IMG/VR virus record: IMGVR_UViG_3300026457_000028 | Span: 1 to 43,378 of that record | Source of the DNA: a virus | Strand: one strand, 5' to 3' | DNA length: 43,378 bases | Part shown: positions 31,518-38,780 of the stretch, piece after piece | Position numbering within the stretch: position 1 is the first letter of the stretch | How the letters are laid out: every line of letters begins with the position of its first letter | Made by a program: the position numbers and the translations under genes | Notes under the pieces: model-generated | What the model saw: only the letters and a program-made list of their open reading frames with translations | The model's database searches: none | Told to the model about the DNA's origin: nothing

Positions 31518-32096
31518 ATGCAGTACAATGAATTTTTAGATTGGGTAGATATTGACAAGTTTTCAGATGCTTGTAATAACATCTGTCATCAGACAGTATT
31601 AAATGAATCCACAAATCGAATGATGAAAGAAAAATTCATTATTGCGGCAATGCAATTATCTAATCATAAAAAGAACATCGAGTGGACTGACGTTCGCGAT
31701 TACGATATAAAATTTACCGATTGGACCAATGGCGACGTAGAAGTTAAAACTGGCAACGAACCTTTGTTCTACGCAAAGTCAGGAACTCCTAAAAAGACAA
31801 TCAGTCTTAAATTAAAAAATGTTTACGAAAGTAAGAATCAAAGAACTACACTAGACAAAGTTTTTAATCATTTAATGATAGTCCAAATTAAAGGAACATT
31901 CGCTGTTGCCTTTGTAGATTACGCAACAGTTAAGGCTAATCTAAAACAATTAACAGACGGCTTCTTAGTCAAACTAACACACGACCAAATAAATATTGTG
32001 TACAAAAAAGATATGAGAAATGAACCGACATCTTGGACAATTGACTTAGATCCAAAACCTTGGATATTTGGCACATTAGCAAAGGCAGGCGTTTAA
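31518..32096 (+). CDS. Unknown protein with PD-(D/E)xK nuclease-like core
   Basis: 192 residues. Residues 61-80 read DYDIKFTDWTNGDVEVKTGN: D63, then 11 residues to E75-x-K77, the arrangement of PD-(D/E)xK nucleases. The flanking predicted alpha/beta elements agree, but no overall family is recognised. It ends immediately before the tmRNA acceptor piece. It might cut host DNA or RNA; this is inference. Confidence 0.6.
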   Translation: MQYNEFLDWVDIDKFSDACNNICHQTVLNESTNRMMKEKFIIAAMQLSNHKKNIEWTDVRDYDIKFTDWTNGDVEVKTGNEPLFYAKSGTPKKTISLKLKNVYESKNQRTTLDKVFNHLMIVQIKGTFAVAFVDYATVKANLKQLTDGFLVKLTHDQINIVYKKDMRNEPTSWTIDLDPKPWIFGTLAKAGV

Positions 32097-32164
32097 AGAA
32101 TTGTTGTAATCCCTTCAAAGCGAAGGACTTCTGGACGCGGGTTCGACTCCCGCCAGGTCCACCA
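32097..32164 (+). ncRNA. ssrA: Permuted tmRNA, acceptor piece (3' tRNA-like half)
   Basis: Contains a CCTTC/GAAGG hairpin (32112-32126), then GGACGCGGGTTCGACTCCCG and CAGGTCCACCA, which match the 3' end of E. coli ssrA almost base for base. T stem GCGGG/CCCGC (32137-32141, 32149-32153), acceptor strand CAGGTCC (32154-32160), discriminator A and encoded CCA. No 5' acceptor partner lies upstream; it lies downstream at 32227. The 5' boundary is estimated. Confidence 0.9.
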
Positions 32165-32226
32165 TAAGGACATAAATTTACTTTGGTATTCATTGTAAAT
32201 TTACTTTGGTATTGTGTTTTTATGAT

Positions 32227-32425
32227 GGGCCTGCCATGGTTTCGACAGGGGTAGATAGTAGAGACGGCAACACGGTAGGCGATGACCGTAAATCAAGCAA
32301 AACTAGTAAATGCAAACGCATCTACATTTGAGTACTTCACTGTTGAAGGCTTCACAGCCGACAATGGTCTAGTAGCAGCCTAAGAAACTGCAACTCCGGG
32401 GTAGGACTTACCTTGTAACCCAAAC
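32227..32425 (+). ncRNA. ssrA: Permuted tmRNA, coding piece (5' half with tag reading frame)
   Basis: GGGCCTG (32227-32233) pairs with CAGGTCC of the acceptor piece (7 bp, one G-U), followed by the D-loop-like GGTTTCGACAGGG. ACGGT/ACCGT forms a pseudoknot-1-type stem. The tag frame starts at resume codon GCA 32312 in the conserved context TGCAAACGC, and runs 23 codons to TAA 32381-32383, starting ANASTFEY and ending ADNGLVAA. About 62 bases separate the two halves, to be removed by processing. A terminator follows. It rescues stalled ribosomes and tags nascent peptides. Confidence 0.92.
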
Positions 32426-32429
32426 AACC

Positions 32430-32457
32430 AAAGGGCCTTCGGGCCCTTTTTTATTTT
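32430..32457 (+). terminator. Terminator of the tmRNA gene
   Basis: AAGGGCC/GGGCCCTT hairpin with TTC(G) loop and a T6 run; the same core sequence is used after the outer-membrane barrel gene at 40871. Confidence 0.92.
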
Positions 32458-32467
32458 ACCAAACACA

Positions 32468-32496
32468 TTGACAGATGCCCTGTCCGAGCCTATAAT
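32468..32496 (+). promoter_or_regulatory. Perfect-consensus sigma70 promoter for the AAA+ ATPase
   Basis: TTGACA (32468-32473), 17-base spacer, TATAAT (32491-32496), 11 bases after the tmRNA terminator. Confidence 0.88.
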
Positions 32497-32532
32497 ACAC
32501 AGTATCGCAGTTTTATTTCATAGAAAGATCAC

Positions 32533-33612
32533 ATGACCTATTTCCTAAAGCAAGGTAGCACTTACCGAGTATCCAAAAAAGAAGCACTTGATATTCAAGA
32601 GAAGTTGCCGGCTGGTAACTATGTCGTTAAAAAGGACGAGATGTCTGGGCAGTTGTTTCTTGAAACAATTGACAAGTTCGAAATCAAAGGCAAGATTTAC
32701 GGCGATACAAACAAACGTGCCGACCGTATTCTTTATGCGTTTGAGGATCGTCCCAGTACTACTGGCGTAATGCTTACTGGTGAAAAAGGTTCTGGCAAAA
32801 CACTATTGGCTAAGATGCTTTCTGTCAAGGGATATGACAAAGGTATTCCTACTATTGTAATCAATGCTCCTTGGTGTGGAGACCAATTCAATGCGTTCAT
32901 TCAAAGTATTGAACAACCTGTAATTGTAGTGTTTGATGAATTTGAAAAAGTCTATGATGAACACGAGCAAGAACAGATGCTGACTCTGCTGGACGGTGTG
33001 TACCCAACCAAAAAGTTGTTTGTGCTTACTTGTAACGACAAATGGCGTGTTAATAGCCATATGCGTAATCGTCCTGGTCGTGTTTATTACAGCCTTGAGT
33101 ATAAGGGCTTGGATGCAGACTTCATTCGTGAATACTGCATGGACAATCTTCAAAACAAAGAACACATTGAAAAGATTGTAGGTATTGCTGGTACGTTTGA
33201 CCAATTCAACTTTGACATGCTGAAGGCATTGGTTGAAGAAATGAATCGTTTCGACGAAACTCCGCAGGAAGCAATGACTATGCTGAATGCCAAACCAGAA
33301 TACGGTTCGACTTCTCGTTATGCAATCAAGTTGGTTATCAATGGCGAAGAAGTCAAAGAAAACAATTTTGAAGACAAGGAATGGGAAGGCAATCCTCTTA
33401 ACAAGAATGTCAACATTTCTTACAAGGTTATTGAACGTGACGAAGAAACTGGTGACGAAGATTGGGATTGGCAGGGTATCCGATTCACTCCGGACGAGTT
33501 GAAGAAGATTGATGACAATGGTACCAAGTACGTGTTCACTAACAAGGAAGGTGCAAGCCTTATCCTTACCAAAGTTAAAGAGAAGACTTACTCTTACTGG
33601 GACGCTTTTTAA
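32533..33612 (+). CDS. AAA+ ATPase
   Basis: 359 residues. Walker A GEKGSGKT at 83-90 and Walker B VIVVFDEFEK near 137; sensor-1-like LFVLTCNDKW and an arginine-rich MRNRPGRVYYSLEYKG (arginine-finger region). The C-terminal ~110 residues are acidic and beta-rich. It belongs with the small single-domain AAA+ proteins often found in T4-like phages; substrate unknown. It forms its own transcription unit between a consensus promoter and a terminator. Confidence 0.9.
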   Translation: MTYFLKQGSTYRVSKKEALDIQEKLPAGNYVVKKDEMSGQLFLETIDKFEIKGKIYGDTNKRADRILYAFEDRPSTTGVMLTGEKGSGKTLLAKMLSVKGYDKGIPTIVINAPWCGDQFNAFIQSIEQPVIVVFDEFEKVYDEHEQEQMLTLLDGVYPTKKLFVLTCNDKWRVNSHMRNRPGRVYYSLEYKGLDADFIREYCMDNLQNKEHIEKIVGIAGTFDQFNFDMLKALVEEMNRFDETPQEAMTMLNAKPEYGSTSRYAIKLVINGEEVKENNFEDKEWEGNPLNKNVNISYKVIERDEETGDEDWDWQGIRFTPDELKKIDDNGTKYVFTNKEGASLILTKVKEKTYSYWDAF

Positions 33613-33618
33613 GCGCAA

Positions 33619-33648
33619 GGGTGTTGTAGAAATACAACACCTTTTTTA
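33619..33648 (+). terminator. Rho-independent terminator after the AAA+ gene
   Basis: GGTGTTGTA/TACAACACC with GAAA loop and T6 run. Confidence 0.93.
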
Positions 33649-33651
33649 CGA

Positions 33652-33680
33652 TTGACATTTCTTACTAGATCGCTTATACT
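33652..33680 (+). promoter_or_regulatory. Sigma70 promoter for the 63-residue gene
   Basis: TTGACA (33652-33657), 17-base spacer, TATACT (33675-33680), 5 bases after the previous terminator. Confidence 0.85.
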
Positions 33681-33707
33681 AAAAGCCTAGTAAGAAAGGA
33701 GCCCAAA

Positions 33708-33899
33708 ATGTCCGAAGTTAGAGTTAGCACCCTGTACAAAGTCACCGTAACTGAGTACGAAGCAGGATGGGGACAGCGTCCTTGCCCAGAAGAAACCAAA
33801 TTCTTCACTACCCGCGAAGAGGCCGAAACCTACGCAGAAGCCTGTAATCAAGGCACTTATGAGATCTATTGGAGAGCCCGCATAGATCAAATTGGTTAA
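33708..33899 (+). CDS. Small unknown protein, 63 residues, monocistronic
   Basis: MSEVRVSTLYKVTVTEYEAG, then an acidic helix (FFTTREEAETYAEACNQGTY) and EIYWRARIDQIG: a compact strand-helix-strand protein without membrane segment or known motif. It has its own promoter, an AAGGAG binding site and a hairpin after the stop, the layout of an early phage gene that may target a host factor. Confidence 0.72.
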   Translation: MSEVRVSTLYKVTVTEYEAGWGQRPCPEETKFFTTREEAETYAEACNQGTYEIYWRARIDQIG

Positions 33900-33904
33900 T
33901 CTTG

Positions 33905-33937
33905 TGTCGATGGGTTCATATTTTGGACTCATCGACA
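33905..33937 (+). terminator. 13-bp hairpin between two transcription units
   Basis: TGTCGATGGGTTC pairs with GGACTCATCGACA (two G-U pairs) around an ATATTTT loop. No T run follows; the next -35 box begins 2 bases later. It may stop or stabilise upstream RNA. Confidence 0.6.
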
Positions 33938-33938
33938 G

Positions 33939-33967
33939 TTGACAGACCACAGTTCATTTGCTATAAT
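33939..33967 (+). promoter_or_regulatory. Perfect-consensus sigma70 promoter for rIIA-rIIB
   Basis: TTGACA (33939-33944), 17-base spacer, TATAAT (33962-33967). Initial transcribed sequence ATACACATACA is the same as after the ahpC promoter. Confidence 0.9.
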
Positions 33968-34007
33968 ATACACATACAGTAAACAACTAGGCGCAGAAAG
34001 GCTAAAG

Positions 34008-36170
34008 ATGATTATTAACAATGCTCCGCAAAACGAAGCAATTTTGAGTAATGTAAGTGAAGTGGGCGAGTTCCGTATTCGCAACTCTGCTAAGGCATTT
34101 AACATTTTGAGTTCAGGCTTGTATGCTAACAAGATCCGTGCTATCATCCGTGAACTGAGTTGTAACGCAGTAGATAGCCATACTGCCGCAGGCAAACAAG
34201 ATACTCCTTTTGATGTACACTTGCCCAACCAATTGGAACCTTGGTTTAGTATTCGTGACTATGGTACTGGTTTGAGCCACGAACAAGTTACAAACATCTA
34301 TACCACATACTTTGAAAGTACTAAGACCAACAGCAACGATTTTATCGGCGCATTAGGTTTGGGTTCTAAGAGTCCTTTTAGTTATACAGATAACTTCACG
34401 GTAACCGCAATCAAAGACGGCGTTAAAGGTGTTTACTCTGCTTTTATTAACGAAGCAGGTGTGCCTAGTATTGCCAAGATGGGTGAAGAACAAACCAGCG
34501 AACCCGACGGTGTCGAAGTTAAATTCTCAGTCAGTGACCGTTGGGACTTTAGTAAGTTCCAAGAAGAAGCACGATATGTCTACACTTATTTTGCTCTGCG
34601 CCCAGTTATCAGCGGTGTCAGCGACTTCCGTTTCCGTGATGTAGAATATGATGCTAAGGATATCATTCCAGGCGTTCACTCATACACAGACGGACACCGT
34701 CGTGCTGTAGCCATCATGGGCAATATTGCCTATCCTATAGATGTTCCTAACACAGAACAGGCTATGGGCGAATTGCGCCTGTTGTTGAACTGTGGTTTGG
34801 AAATGCACTTTGCTATTGGCGAATTAGACTTCCAAGCAAGCCGTGAAGGTTTGTCATACATTCCTCAGACTGTAGATGCCATCAAGCGCAAGTTAGAGGC
34901 AGTAAATGCTCAGTTGGCTGTTCACGTAGCCAAAGAAGCAGATGCTATTCCTAACCTGTGGGATCGTGCTATCTTCTTGACTAAGAAGTATCATAATGGT
35001 TTGTGGCAAGCGGCGGTTAAGAAGTATGTAGCAGACACTAACCTGTCTACATTCGATGACAGCCGTTACGGCGGTACTAAGACTTTCAAAATGGGTGTTG
35101 AAGATCTTGCTAAGAAATACAACATCGTTATCAGAGGTTTTAACTATGCCAAGCACACTAAGGCATATCCTAACCGTAAGGCTGACACACAATACAGTGA
35201 TAACAAGAACGCTCAAGGGCATTACGATATGTTTGCCTACTGGGGCATTACTGTAGAGGACCGTGTACAGTTTATCGTTAATGATACCAATATCGGTGCC
35301 CTTGAACGTGCCAAGTTCCACTATCGTGAAACTAAGCCAGACAATAGTGCTACAGTCTTTGTCTTAGATAAATTAAACAAAGACAAAGTCATGAACACTA
35401 AGGCGTTCTTTAAGGCTATTGCTAATCCTCCAGAGGATCGTATTGTAAAAGCCAGTTCGTTGTCGAAGAAAGAACGTCAAGTTGGTTTGGCAAAGAACGT
35501 TACAATCTTGTGTTTGCAAGAACGTGGCACAGGTGGCTACTATCGTGAACGCGAAATGGTTTGGCGTGATGCTGGTAAGGCTGACAGTTTTGATGATGCT
35601 ACTACTTACTACTACTTGCCTTTGAGCGGTTTTGAAGTTCAAAGTAAGTATGGTATGAGCAACGTCAAAGAGTTTTACAACGATTTGAAAGACTGTGGTT
35701 TAACTGGTTTGAAGACTACAATCTACGGTGTGCGTAAAGGCGACATTGAGTTTATTAAGACTCAAAAGAATTGGGTCAACATTGAAGAGCACATTGTTAG
35801 TGTTTTGAGCAAGCCAATTGATAATAAACTTGTTATGAGTTTGGTATTGCAGGCTGTTGACAATTTCAACCTGTTGCAGTATAATGAAAGCATCATGTTT
35901 AATGTTACTAACAAAAATAGTCCGTATGTTGAATTGGTAAAACAGTTCAAGGGCTATGAAAAGATTAAGTACAGTGAACAAAGTTTGAAGCGTTTGTGCA
36001 ATCGTTATGCTCCTGGTGTAACCTTTAGTCCAGAAGCTCAAGTGCAGAAGTTTACTGATGAATGTGCAACCATTAGTAAGCGTTATCCGTTGTTGGCATA
36101 CTTGCGTAGTGCGCCAAATCATGAAGTTGCTGAGTACGTTAATTTGATTGACACACAGAAAGGTGTTTAA
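34008..36170 (+). CDS. rIIA: rIIA-like GHKL ATPase-domain protein
   Basis: 720 residues from ATG 34008 (GAAAGG site upstream); the frame extends back to 33939 but that part is the promoter. GHKL ATP-binding motifs: IRELSCNAVDSHTAAG (N-box), RDYGTGLSHEQV (G1) and FIGALGLGSKSPFSYTDNF (G2). rIIA and rIIB of T4 are membrane-associated and prevent exclusion by prophages. The pair arrangement with the next gene, one base apart, supports the name. Confidence 0.9.
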   Translation: MIINNAPQNEAILSNVSEVGEFRIRNSAKAFNILSSGLYANKIRAIIRELSCNAVDSHTAAGKQDTPFDVHLPNQLEPWFSIRDYGTGLSHEQVTNIYTTYFESTKTNSNDFIGALGLGSKSPFSYTDNFTVTAIKDGVKGVYSAFINEAGVPSIAKMGEEQTSEPDGVEVKFSVSDRWDFSKFQEEARYVYTYFALRPVISGVSDFRFRDVEYDAKDIIPGVHSYTDGHRRAVAIMGNIAYPIDVPNTEQAMGELRLLLNCGLEMHFAIGELDFQASREGLSYIPQTVDAIKRKLEAVNAQLAVHVAKEADAIPNLWDRAIFLTKKYHNGLWQAAVKKYVADTNLSTFDDSRYGGTKTFKMGVEDLAKKYNIVIRGFNYAKHTKAYPNRKADTQYSDNKNAQGHYDMFAYWGITVEDRVQFIVNDTNIGALERAKFHYRETKPDNSATVFVLDKLNKDKVMNTKAFFKAIANPPEDRIVKASSLSKKERQVGLAKNVTILCLQERGTGGYYREREMVWRDAGKADSFDDATTYYYLPLSGFEVQSKYGMSNVKEFYNDLKDCGLTGLKTTIYGVRKGDIEFIKTQKNWVNIEEHIVSVLSKPIDNKLVMSLVLQAVDNFNLLQYNESIMFNVTNKNSPYVELVKQFKGYEKIKYSEQSLKRLCNRYAPGVTFSPEAQVQKFTDECATISKRYPLLAYLRSAPNHEVAEYVNLIDTQKGV

Positions 36171-36171
36171 A

Positions 36172-36969
36172 ATGTTTCCATATTTGATTCAAGGCAAAAA
36201 TATTGTTGTTGTAATTAACAACAATCCACATACAATTACTTCTACTCATATTGCCTATGAGAAAGTCAAAGAAGCAATTAAGACAGGTGACTGGGACACA
36301 GTACAGGAAGTAATTGAGCCAAAGAAAATTGTGCTCGAATATGGTGCTGGTAACATCGCTATCCAAGGAGACAAGTTCTACTGGAAGGGACAAGAGTTCC
36401 ACAACACATTGGCAGATAGAATTATTTCTATGTACCAAGATGGTTTCCCAATTGAGCCTATGGTTCAGTTTATGGAGAACTTGATGAGCAACCCAAGTCA
36501 TCGTGCTGTTACAGAACTGTACAAGTTTTTGGAAAAGGGTAATTTGCCAATTACCAATGACGGTCACTTCTTGGCATACAAGAAAGTTCGTAAGGACTAT
36601 AAGGATTGCCACAGTGGTACAATGGATAACTCTGTTGGACAGATTGTTGAAATGGAGCGCAACCAAGTTGACGACAAGGCCGAAAACACTTGTAGTTCTG
36701 GTCTGCACTTCTGCTCACGTGAGTACTTGGACCACTTTGGTGGTGAACGTACAGTGATCCTTAAGATCAATCCACGTGATGTTGTAAGCATTCCTACTGA
36801 CTACAATGCGTCTAAGGGTCGTGCTTGCCGCTACGAAGTTATTGGTGAATTGGGCGTACATCCAGACGATGCTTTCAAAGCACCTGTCCAGGATGAAGCC
36901 TACACACAAGAGCAGTTGGATGCCGCTGTTAAGGCCGCAGTCGATGCCGCTCTTAAGGTAACACAATGA
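36172..36969 (+). CDS. rIIB: rIIB-like protein
   Basis: 265 residues from ATG 36172; the frame start at 36148 lies within rIIA. Typical rIIB core: FLEKGNLPITNDGHFLAYKK, a SGTMDNSVGQ segment, CSSGLHFCSREYL, and VILKINPRDVVSIPTDYN. The C-terminus is an Ala-rich helix. Acts with rIIA at the inner membrane in T4. The end overlaps the start of a small membrane protein gene. Confidence 0.9.
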   Translation: MFPYLIQGKNIVVVINNNPHTITSTHIAYEKVKEAIKTGDWDTVQEVIEPKKIVLEYGAGNIAIQGDKFYWKGQEFHNTLADRIISMYQDGFPIEPMVQFMENLMSNPSHRAVTELYKFLEKGNLPITNDGHFLAYKKVRKDYKDCHSGTMDNSVGQIVEMERNQVDDKAENTCSSGLHFCSREYLDHFGGERTVILKINPRDVVSIPTDYNASKGRACRYEVIGELGVHPDDAFKAPVQDEAYTQEQLDAAVKAAVDAALKVTQ

Positions 36970-37142
36970 TTAGACTTTGGCTAGTCTTTGCAATCCTTGC
37001 CGTCCTGATCCATTTAGGTATTACTACCTGGAGGAAAATGGAGGGCAAGGAGCGTTGGTCATTGACAAAGTCATTGGCCTATAGTATAATTGTTTCACTG
37101 TTAGCACTAATGGTGATGACAGCAATCGTAATTTTATTTTAA
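36966..37142 (+). CDS. Small membrane protein, two TM segments
   Basis: 58 residues starting MIRLWLVFAILAVLIHLGIT, a charged loop (RKMEGKERWSLTK) and a second hydrophobic segment (SIIVSLLALMVMTAIVILF). It overlaps the rIIB stop by 2-4 bases. Its coding sequence contains the complete promoter (37062-37090) for the SPFH gene. Function unknown. Confidence 0.65.
   Translation: MIRLWLVFAILAVLIHLGITTWRKMEGKERWSLTKSLAYSIIVSLLALMVMTAIVILF
37062..37090 (+). promoter_or_regulatory. Perfect-consensus sigma70 promoter inside a gene
   Basis: TTGACA (37062-37067), 17-base spacer, TATAAT (37085-37090). Lies in the 58-residue membrane-protein gene and serves the SPFH lipoprotein gene. Confidence 0.85.
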
Positions 37143-37151
37143 GGAAAAACA

Positions 37152-37952
37152 ATGAAGCGTATTTTAACTCTCTCTATTCTTGCCGCCGCAGTTTTGGCAA
37201 CGGGTTGTACTCGTATCGAAACTGGTGAAGTTGGTCTCCGTGTCGGTTTTGACAAGCAGGTCAAGAATGAGGAATTGCTTCCTGGTTCGTTTAACCAAAC
37301 TATTATCGGCGATGTACTTACATTCCCAACTAAGGAAATTAGTGTCAAAGTTGAAGACATGACTCCATTGGCTAAAGATAATAGCACAATGAAGGACTTT
37401 GATGCGTTGGTTACTTATAATATCAATCAAGCACAAGTGGCCGAGATTTATAATACAAAAAATAAATCATTCCACGCTAGTCATAATGGCGATGTTTACT
37501 TGATGTATAATTACATCTTTAATGCTTCACGTAATGCTATCTACAAAGCCGCACGTAAGTATGAAGCATTGGAAATGGGTGATGCACGTCAAGCAATGGA
37601 AACTGAAATCAAAGAACAAGTTACTCGTACACTGGCTGAAGAAAAGTTGGATGGTACTATTGTAATTGGACAAGTTCTTATTCGTAACATTGTGCCTGCA
37701 GACTCTGTTGTAGCCAGCGCCAACGAATTGGTCAAAGCCAAGAACGAGTACAAGACCGAAGAAGTCAAAGTTGCTACTGCTAAGAAACGTAACGAATCGA
37801 TGCAGGCCAATCCGATGGCAATTCCATTGTTGAAGGCGGAGGCAGAAGCAGAAGCCATGCGTAAGTTGCCCGATGCTATTGCCAACTTCAAAGGTCAAAC
37901 TTTGGTTATCAACGGTGTTGTAACTCCTACTGTTACTACCAACGGTAAGTAA
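37152..37952 (+). CDS. SPFH/prohibitin-domain lipoprotein
   Basis: 266 residues. Lipobox VLATGC (Cys ~17), then the SPFH core (TGEVGLRVGFDKQVKNEELL, KEISVKVEDMTPLAKDNSTM, a helix with RTLAEEKLDGTIVIGQVLIR) and a charged coiled coil (NELVKAKNEYKTEEVKVATA) with the usual LLKAEAEAEAMRKLP. SPFH proteins form cage-like membrane assemblies; HflK/HflC of this group enclose FtsH. As a lipoprotein it faces the periplasm. It may act with the BI-1-like protein on FtsH (inference). Confidence 0.9.
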   Translation: MKRILTLSILAAAVLATGCTRIETGEVGLRVGFDKQVKNEELLPGSFNQTIIGDVLTFPTKEISVKVEDMTPLAKDNSTMKDFDALVTYNINQAQVAEIYNTKNKSFHASHNGDVYLMYNYIFNASRNAIYKAARKYEALEMGDARQAMETEIKEQVTRTLAEEKLDGTIVIGQVLIRNIVPADSVVASANELVKAKNEYKTEEVKVATAKKRNESMQANPMAIPLLKAEAEAEAMRKLPDAIANFKGQTLVINGVVTPTVTTNGK

Positions 37953-37953
37953 T

Positions 37954-38163
37954 ATGTTAAAACGTTTACTTTGGCAACGCAGTGGCGGACATTACCTCTT
38001 TTGGCTGTCCGCCATTTATCTAGTAGTTGGCTTTGCTAACATTGCCTACAAATTTACAGAAGCAGAATACATCCAAATGGTTTGGATTCTTTGCTTAATG
38101 ATTCCGCTGGTAGTTAAACCCGTAGCACGTTGGCTCAACATGACTACAATTTGGGAACGATAA
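37954..38163 (+). CDS. Small membrane protein, two TM segments
   Basis: 69 residues: a basic N-terminus (MLKRLLWQRSGGHYLFWL), hydrophobic segments at ~14-34 and ~42-60, and a WLNMTTIWER end. One base after the SPFH stop, so co-transcribed with it; might be a subunit or adaptor for the SPFH assembly. The tRNA-Arg begins 2 bases after its stop. Confidence 0.68.
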   Translation: MLKRLLWQRSGGHYLFWLSAIYLVVGFANIAYKFTEAEYIQMVWILCLMIPLVVKPVARWLNMTTIWER

Positions 38164-38164
38164 T

Positions 38165-38238
38165 GCGCTTGAAGCTCAATGGATAGGCAGGGACTTCTAA
38201 ACTCCCGATAGCAGGTTCGATTCCTGTCTAGCGCACCA
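38165..38238 (+). tRNA. tRNA-Arg (anticodon TCT)
   Basis: 74 bases with encoded CCA. Acceptor GCGCTTG/CTAGCGC (one T-T mismatch), anticodon loop TTCTAAA with a mismatch at the loop-closing pair of the stem GGGAC/CTCCC, T arm CAGG-TTCGATT-CCTG. It would read AGA codons. Directly follows a protein gene and may be excised from its mRNA. Confidence 0.9.
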
Positions 38239-38259
38239 TTTTTAAGAAAGAGAAGTAGT

Positions 38260-38508
38260 ATGGATATGGATCAGGCGGCAGTATTTTTAGCCGGATCAGT
38301 TTTAACAGTTTTAGGATTCTTGATAATCCTAGGCGGTATTCTTATCGCTAATAACTTAGTTGCCAAATATTGGAAGTCGTGGGGTTGGTCATGGATGCCA
38401 CATTGGGCACATGAACCACAACGGTTTATGACACAAGAAGAATCTGAAAAGATTCCGCCATATATGAAAGACAATCATGGCAAAGAAGAAACAAGCAAAA
38501 CAGTTTAA
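38260..38508 (+). CDS. Small membrane protein with Trp-rich tail
   Basis: 82 residues: MDMDQAAVFLAGSVLTVLGF and a single long membrane segment (~8-33), then KYWKSWGWSWMPHWAHEPQR and a polar tail. A familiar type in T4-like environmental phages, without function. The end overlaps the next gene by 32 bases in another frame. Confidence 0.7.
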   Translation: MDMDQAAVFLAGSVLTVLGFLIILGGILIANNLVAKYWKSWGWSWMPHWAHEPQRFMTQEESEKIPPYMKDNHGKEETSKTV

Positions 38509-38701
38509 CTACGCAGTAGGACATTACTGGGAAGGCGAAACCGGCTCGGTAGGAACTTATGCTTACGGTAATGACATCTTCTACGGTACTATGGAACAGG
38601 CACAGAGCTTCTTGAAGTATGTTCAGGAAGAGAACAAGAAGAAAAAAGTGGCTGATCGCAGAGATTGGAGAATTTTTCAACTGATCGAAGTGCCGATATA
38701 A
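38477..38701 (+). CDS. Small phage protein of unknown function
   Basis: 74 residues, basic: MAKKKQAKQFNYAVGHYWEG, YGTMEQAQSFLKYVQEENKK and a DWRIFQLIEVP end. Strand-helix-strand layout, no membrane segment. The start overlaps the previous gene by 32 bases. A TATAAATA late promoter overlaps its stop codon, as with the mazG-like gene. Confidence 0.7.
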   Translation: MAKKKQAKQFNYAVGHYWEGETGSVGTYAYGNDIFYGTMEQAQSFLKYVQEENKKKKVADRRDWRIFQLIEVPI

Positions 38702-38704
38702 ATA
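38697..38704 (+). promoter_or_regulatory. T4-type late promoter TATAAATA
   Basis: Exact TATAAATA, 77 bases before the gene at 38781. The leader has GTAGG/CCTAC (38710-38724) and ACACTCT/AGAGTGT (38729-38759) hairpins, then AAGGAAG. Confidence 0.65.
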
Positions 38705-38780
38705 AATTTGTAGGGTGGTCCTACACTAACACTCTTTAATAACTAGGCGTTTAGAGTGTACGCCGTAAAAAGGAAGAACC

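Noticed and set aside
32097-32164. Reading the acceptor piece as an ordinary tRNA
   Set aside because: No upstream strand pairs with CAGGTCC and there is no D or anticodon arm; the pairing partner is at 32227-32233 beside a tmRNA tag frame.
32803-33618. 271-residue open frame opposite the AAA+ gene
   Set aside because: Antisense to a gene with clear Walker motifs; no binding site and no recognisable protein features.
33939-34007. Extended N-terminus of rIIA from the TTG at 33939
   Set aside because: That TTG is part of a perfect -35 box and the extension is promoter and leader; ATG 34008 has a binding site and begins the conserved sequence.
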